Source of the DNA: an uncultured Propionibacteriaceae bacterium
GTDB lineage: Bacteria; Actinomycetota; Actinomycetes; Propionibacteriales; Propionibacteriaceae
Reading direction: 5' to 3'
Assembly (NCBI GenBank): GCA_947038745.1
Contig: CAMQXE010000091.1
Span: 1-5,846, forward strand
DNA length: 5,846 nucleotides
Shown: one piece after another, positions 4,094-5,846 of the stretch
Position numbering within the stretch: the first letter of the stretch is position 1
Layout of the letters: each line of letters begins with the position of its first letter
Translations under genes and position numbers: made by a program
The notes under the pieces: model-generated
Told to the model about the DNA's origin: nothing
Seen by the model: only the letters and a program-made list of their open reading frames with translations
Databases searched by the model: none

Positions 4094-5846
4094 CTAGTGA
4101 GCAGCGTCGAACCAGCTATGACCAATACCTACGCTGACATCTAGTGGAATCGCTAGCTCAACTGCGTGTTCCATTGAGTCGCATACGACCTCGGTAATAC
4201 GCTCATCTTCACCTGGGGCGATCTCAATGATGAGTTCGTCATGGACTTGAAGCAACATCCGCGAAGCAAGTCTTTCTTCTCGGAGCTTACGTTCTAATTC
4301 CAACATGGCGAGTTTCATAATGTCGGCAGCGCTACCTTGAATCGGAGCGTTTAGTGCAGCTCGCTCTGCCATTTCACGACGTTGGCGATTAGGCGATGCC
4401 AAATCTGGAAGGTATCGACGTCGACCAAACATCGTCTCCGTATAGCCTGTTTTTGTAGCCTTTTTGACGACCTCAGCCAGGTAGTCACGCACACCGCCAA
4501 AGCTGTCAAAGTAGTCAGACATCATCGACTTAGCCGTCGAGGCTGGAACCCCCAGCTGACTCGACAGACCATAAGCCGACAATCCATATGCAAGACCATA
4601 ATTCATTGCTTTTACGCCTGAGCGCTGCTCGGCTGTTACATCCTCAATTGGCACCCCAAAGACCCGCGATGCGGTGACTTTATGGAAATCAATACCCGAG
4701 GCGAAAGCATCAATAAGCCCTTGGTCTTGGCTCACGTGCGCCATGATCCGCATTTCGATCTGGCTGTAATCGGCGCTCATCAAGTTGGAGTATCCAGAAC
4801 CAACGATGAAGGCTTTACGGATCTGGCGTCCAGCTTCGGTACGGATCGGAATATTTTGCAGATTTGGGTCGGTGGAGCTTAACCGCCCAGTACCCGTAAC
4901 CGTTTGGAGATAGGTCGTGTGGATCCGGCCATCATCTTGAATTGCAGCGAGCAATCCATCAACGGTCTGACGCAACTTAATGGCATCTCGATGAAGCAAT
5001 AGCTGTTGCAGGAAAGGATGTTCGGTCTGCTCAAAGAGTTTCTGCAATGACTCAGCATCAGTCGTATATCCAGTTGCTGTTTTCCTTGTCTTTTGCATAC
5101 CCAAATCGTCAAAAAGCACAGCTTGGAGTTGCTTCGGTGAGCTGAGATTGATCTCCTTGCCAATGATCTGGAAGGCCGTGTCAGCCGCACGGCTCACCTG
5201 GCTATCAAAATCTTTGCGTAGCTGGTCCAAGATGTCAGTATCAACCGCAATACCTGTAGCCTCCATCTGTGCCAAGGTTCGCGTTAGTGGCTGCTCCAAC
5301 GTCGTAAGTACGGTGGCTGACTCACCTAACTCAGCAAGCTCATGTTCAAGCTGCTCCCCCAGCGCCAAGATCGCCCGGGCACGCAGCATTGATGGCCCAG
5401 AAATATCGATTTGCTTCGGTTCATTGAAATCGAAGGCTAGCTGATCACTGGATTCTGCTGGGGCTTCAACTGGTTCAATTTTGAGTTCGCGATGAAGATG
5501 ACGAATGACGAGATCATCAAGACGATAGGTTCGTTGATCTGGTTTCAGTAAGTAGGCTGCCATGATCGTGTCGCACTCCAGCCCCGCGATATCCCACCCG
5601 CGCTGCCACAGAGCAAGTAACGGCCCCTTGGCATCATGCAAAACCTTGCCAAAGCGAACATCACCCAACCATGCCGCAAGCGCAGCCTCATCAGCAGGCC
5701 ATAGCTCAGCAACATCTATCCAGCAGGCAGTATCATCGTGGCTCGCCAACGCAATCCCCACAATATCGCCTTGCCCACTACCCCAGTGCCCAACTACATC
5801 GACGCCCGTGCGGGAGCCACGAGCACGACGTTCCAACCACGGGCCG
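4094..5846 (-). CDS. polA: DNA polymerase I, C-terminal two thirds; 5' end off the window
   Basis: The frame is open from the right edge to TAG at 4094-4096, giving 583 complete codons. The TTG at 5834-5836 is an internal leucine (preceded by GPW), not a start. Residue numbers here count that codon as 1. Pol I fills gaps in repair and removes Okazaki primers. About 300 residues with the 5'-3' nuclease domain should lie beyond the edge. Residues 10-170 form the 3'-5' exonuclease-like fold but lack the DTE motif and other metal-binding carboxylates, so proofreading is probably absent, as in other actinobacteria. The polymerase domain has TGRLSSTDPNLQNIPIR (316-332), motif A SADYSQIEMR with D356, motif B RSGVKAMNYGLAYG with K409 and Y413, and motif C QVHDELIIE with H532 and D533. 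Y413 replaces the Phe762 of E. coli. The protein ends GHSWFDAAH. No clear terminator follows. Confidence 0.98.
   Translation of the reverse strand, partial: GPWLERRARGSRTGVDVVGHWGSGQGDIVGIALASHDDTACWIDVAELWPADEAALAAWLGDVRFGKVLHDAKGPLLALWQRGWDIAGLECDTIMAAYLLKPDQRTYRLDDLVIRHLHRELKIEPVEAPAESSDQLAFDFNEPKQIDISGPSMLRARAILALGEQLEHELAELGESATVLTTLEQPLTRTLAQMEATGIAVDTDILDQLRKDFDSQVSRAADTAFQIIGKEINLSSPKQLQAVLFDDLGMQKTRKTATGYTTDAESLQKLFEQTEHPFLQQLLLHRDAIKLRQTVDGLLAAIQDDGRIHTTYLQTVTGTGRLSSTDPNLQNIPIRTEAGRQIRKAFIVGSGYSNLMSADYSQIEMRIMAHVSQDQGLIDAFASGIDFHKVTASRVFGVPIEDVTAEQRSGVKAMNYGLAYGLSAYGLSSQLGVPASTAKSMMSDYFDSFGGVRDYLAEVVKKATKTGYTETMFGRRRYLPDLASPNRQRREMAERAALNAPIQGSAADIMKLAMLELERKLREERLASRMLLQVHDELIIEIAPGEDERITEVVCDSMEHAVELAIPLDVSVGIGHSWFDAAH

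Overview
The window looks like a chromosomal segment from an actinobacterium. The evidence is a four-domain ribosomal protein S1 with an actinobacterial C-terminal tail, a DNA polymerase I without proofreading residues, and polA lying upstream of rpsA on the same strand, as in many actinobacteria. Base composition is moderate for the phylum by eye. The S1 tail (a segment ending QRWLAHKKQ, then SLASDEALQALREKL at the end) recalls Actinomycetales/Micrococcales more than Corynebacterium or Mycobacterium. A moderate-GC member of the Actinomycetaceae is my best guess, inferred from remembered family patterns and not from a search.

Layout, left to right. Positions 1-1242 (minus strand) hold the first 414 codons of a YfcC/DcuC-type membrane carrier whose 3' end lies off the left edge. 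Positions 1243-1549 are non-coding: a ribosome-binding site and possible promoter/operator elements for the carrier, then a very strong intrinsic terminator (1480-1515) that ends the rpsA transcript. Positions 1550-2998 (minus) are complete rpsA. Positions 2999-3267 hold the rpsA Shine-Dalgarno, a long structured leader, a good rpsA promoter (3160-3189) and a perfect 23-bp inverted repeat with a 4-nt loop (3202-3251). Positions 3268-4086 (plus) encode a small secreted lipoprotein of unknown function. Positions 4094-5846 (minus) are the C-terminal two thirds of polA, whose 5' end lies off the right edge.

How the parts relate. polA and rpsA are housekeeping genes of replication/repair and translation. 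The lipoprotein gene sits between them on the opposite strand. It is divergent from rpsA and convergent with polA, with only 7 bp between the two stop codons. The rpsA unit appears monocistronic: it has its own promoter, a leader of about 150 nt and a terminator. The carrier downstream is a separate unit.

The most striking unexplained element is the perfect palindrome in the divergent region. It lies just upstream of the rpsA -35 box and 16 bp before the lipoprotein start codon. It could act as a shared operator, a cruciform or an RNA hairpin, but the sequence alone does not decide. I see no mobile-element genes, CRISPR array, tRNA or rRNA, and no clearly recognisable new multi-gene system.
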